Origin: Rubrobacter sp.
Lineage (GTDB): Bacteria > Actinomycetota > Rubrobacteria > Rubrobacterales > Rubrobacteraceae
DNA length: 14,181 nucleotides
Direction: 5' to 3'
NCBI GenBank assembly: GCA_016781725.1
Contig: JADDPU010000041.1
Span: 1-14,181 of the forward strand
This document shows positions 12,898-14,181 of the stretch, one piece after another; within the stretch, counting starts at the first letter, position 1; every line of letters starts with the position of its first letter. The notes under the pieces are model-generated. The model had not been told where the DNA came from and did not search any database. It worked only from the letters and a program-made list of their open reading frames with translations. A program made the translations under genes and the position numbers.

Positions 12898-13313
12898 GCA
12901 TGATGCGCGAACTCTACACTCAAGTGATCCTGGATCACTACCAACGCCCCCGAAACCGGGGCAAACTGGAGGATGCCGAGCTAGAGGAACACCTTCTTAA
13001 CCCGCTCTGCGGCGACGAGGTGACCGTCTGCGCTACCTTCGACGGCGACAAAGTCGCGGACGTGAAGTTCAGCGGACGTGGGTGCTCTATCTCCCAGGCT
13101 TCGGCCTCGATGATGACCGAGCGCCTGGTGGGCAAGAGCCGTGAGGAGGCGCGAGCCCAGATCGAGGGCTTCAAAGCCATGATGATCGGCGAAAGAGAGT
13201 TCCCCGAGACCGACGATCTGGCGGCGCTCAAGGGCGTGATCCGGTACCCTTCCCGCATCAAGTGCGCCACCCTCGCCTGGACGGCTTTCCAGCGAGGCCT
13301 CGGAATCCGGTAG
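12894..13313 (+). CDS. sufU: SufU, zinc-dependent sulfurtransferase partner of SufS
   Basis: A 139-residue SufU. SufU accepts persulfide sulfur from SufS by zinc-ligand exchange and hands it to SufB. The zinc-site residues are present: Cys39 and Asp41 (LCGDE), Cys64 (GRGCSIS) and Cys124 (IKCATLAW). It has the long insertion between the second and third cysteines and lacks the conserved His beside the third cysteine, which separate SufU from the scaffold IscU. ATG 12894 overlaps the sufS stop; Met3 and Met4 are possible alternative starts. SufT, which often follows in actinobacteria, is absent: the next gene, 138 nt on, is an SDR enzyme. No clear terminator is seen after the stop, only a pyrimidine-rich stretch at about 13325-13370. 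Confidence 0.96.
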   Translation: MSMMRELYTQVILDHYQRPRNRGKLEDAELEEHLLNPLCGDEVTVCATFDGDKVADVKFSGRGCSISQASASMMTERLVGKSREEARAQIEGFKAMMIGEREFPETDDLAALKGVIRYPSRIKCATLAWTAFQRGLGIR

Positions 13314-13451
13314 GCCGCCCACCCCGCTCCTGATCTTTCTCCTCGTCTGTTCGGCTCTCCTCCTCTGGTCGCGTGCTGCGTTTGTGCTCTTCGACCGCGG
13401 GGCATAGAGCCGAGGAACCGACGGATCGTAGGGTACACGGACAGGAGGGTC

Positions 13452-14181
13452 ATGAGTCCCGTAGCTATAGTAACCGCCTCGGATTCGGGGATCGGCCAGG
13501 AGTCGGCGAGGGAGCTGGCCGAGAACGGCTTCGACATCGGCATCACCTACAACAGGGATGAGGCCGGGGCGAACGAGACCCTGGAGGCCGTGCGGGCCGC
13601 GGGGCGCAAGGGAGAGCTCCGGCACATGAACCTCACCGAGCTGCCCGCGGCGGCCGGCGCGATAGACGAGCTGGCCAACGCCTTGGGCGGGGTGGACGTG
13701 CTGGTGAACAACGCGGGCTCGGGGGACCCGACGGGCGACTTCCTGGAGCTCTCCTACGAAGAATGGACTGAGATAATAAACATCAACCTCTCGGGAGCTT
13801 TTCTGTGCGCCCAGCGGGCGGCGAGGCGGATGATCGAGGCCGGGAACGGCGGCAGGATAGTCAATATCACCTCCGTCCACGAGCACATCCCGCGCACCGG
13901 CGCGTCGGCGTACTGCGCCTCCAAGGGGGGCCTGGGTATGCTGACGAAGGTCATGGCGATGGAGCTGGCCGAACACGGCATCCTGGTCAACGCGATAGGT
14001 CCTGGTGAGATCTCCACCCCTATGACCGGCGATGAGGACGAGGATCCCACGAGCATCGAACGCCCCAACCTGCCGCTCGGACGTCCCGGGCACGCCCGCG
14101 AGATCGCCGCCTGGGTCGCCTTCCTGGCCTCGAGCAAGGCGTCCTACGCCACCGGAGCCTCGATCATCGTTGACGGCGGCC
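13452..14181 (+). CDS. Short-chain dehydrogenase/reductase, 3' end beyond the window
   Basis: An open frame of 243 codons with no stop before the right edge; only a short C-terminus is missing, since classical SDRs are about 250-260 residues. The NAD(P)-binding motif is TASDSGIG (residues 8-15; Ala replaces the first Gly of TGxxxGIG). NNAG (86-89), catalytic Asn112, Ser141 (NITS) and YCASK (Tyr154, Lys158) follow. The family's NAIGPGEISTPMT segment (180-192) and the C-terminal ATGASIIVDGG are also present. It resembles the FabG-like glucose or 3-oxoacyl reductases, but the substrate cannot be assigned. The ATG at 13452 has AGGAGGGT just upstream (spacing about 3). A weak promoter candidate lies at 13382-13410 (TTGTGC, 17 bp, TAGAGC). 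Functional linkage to suf is unlikely. Confidence 0.9.
   Translation, partial: MSPVAIVTASDSGIGQESARELAENGFDIGITYNRDEAGANETLEAVRAAGRKGELRHMNLTELPAAAGAIDELANALGGVDVLVNNAGSGDPTGDFLELSYEEWTEIININLSGAFLCAQRAARRMIEAGNGGRIVNITSVHEHIPRTGASAYCASKGGLGMLTKVMAMELAEHGILVNAIGPGEISTPMTGDEDEDPTSIERPNLPLGRPGHAREIAAWVAFLASSKASYATGASIIVDGG

Noticed and set aside
13314..13451. Terminator or sufT gene after sufU
   Set aside because: I found no hairpin with a U-tract and no reading frame resembling SufT; only a pyrimidine-rich stretch and a weak promoter candidate are present.

Overview
The window is GC-rich bacterial chromosomal DNA that looks actinobacterial. A Rubrobacter-like deep-branching actinobacterium is my best guess, from the gene content, the many GTG/TTG starts, the heavily GC-biased third codon positions and the Rieske ferredoxin inside the suf operon. 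That assignment is inference. I see no mobile element, CRISPR array, rRNA or tRNA, and no gene-free stretch longer than 300 bases.

Left part (1-5500). A GntR/YtrA-type regulator runs off the left edge on the minus strand. Its promoter is overlain by a perfect 7-bp inverted repeat, a likely autoregulatory operator. Diverging from it is a secreted protein with a fibronectin-like and a bacterial Ig-like (SbsA/Big_5 type) C-terminus. This converges across a UUCG-loop hairpin on a yqeC-family gene (selenium-dependent molybdenum hydroxylase accessory protein). Next on the plus strand come a holin-X/DUF1469-type membrane protein overlapping a DUF3618-type membrane protein, then larC (nickel-pincer cofactor nickel insertase) without larB or larE beside it. 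A cold-shock protein gene with a clear intrinsic terminator and a HAD phosphatase follow on the minus strand.

Middle (6117-7682). Divergent from the HAD gene is ygfZ, a folate-binding Fe-S maintenance protein. It may be leaderless, because a -10 hexamer ends 7 nt before its ATG. It overlaps by 4 nt a small AroQ/PchB-like chorismate mutase. The 257-bp gap before sufC holds a Fur-like palindrome touching the mutase stop codon, a CRP-like site, a 9-bp tandem repeat and a good sigma70-type promoter.

Right part (7683-14181). A compact Fe-S assembly operon: sufC, sufB, sufD, a Rieske [2Fe-2S] ferredoxin, sufS and sufU. SufS and SufU mobilise sulfur from cysteine and SufBCD is the scaffold and ATPase. 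YgfZ upstream and probably the Rieske protein belong to the same Fe-S economy. Gene spacing is tight (15, 2, 4 and -4 nt) except between sufB and sufD, where an 82-nt gap holds a textbook intrinsic terminator. Expression of sufD, the Rieske gene, sufS and sufU may therefore depend on read-through. An SDR oxidoreductase gene begins 138 nt after sufU and runs off the right edge.

I find no wholly new multi-gene system. The strongest leads are the terminator inside the suf operon, the cluster of regulatory sites ahead of sufC, the GntR operator/promoter, and the unpartnered metal-cofactor genes yqeC and larC.
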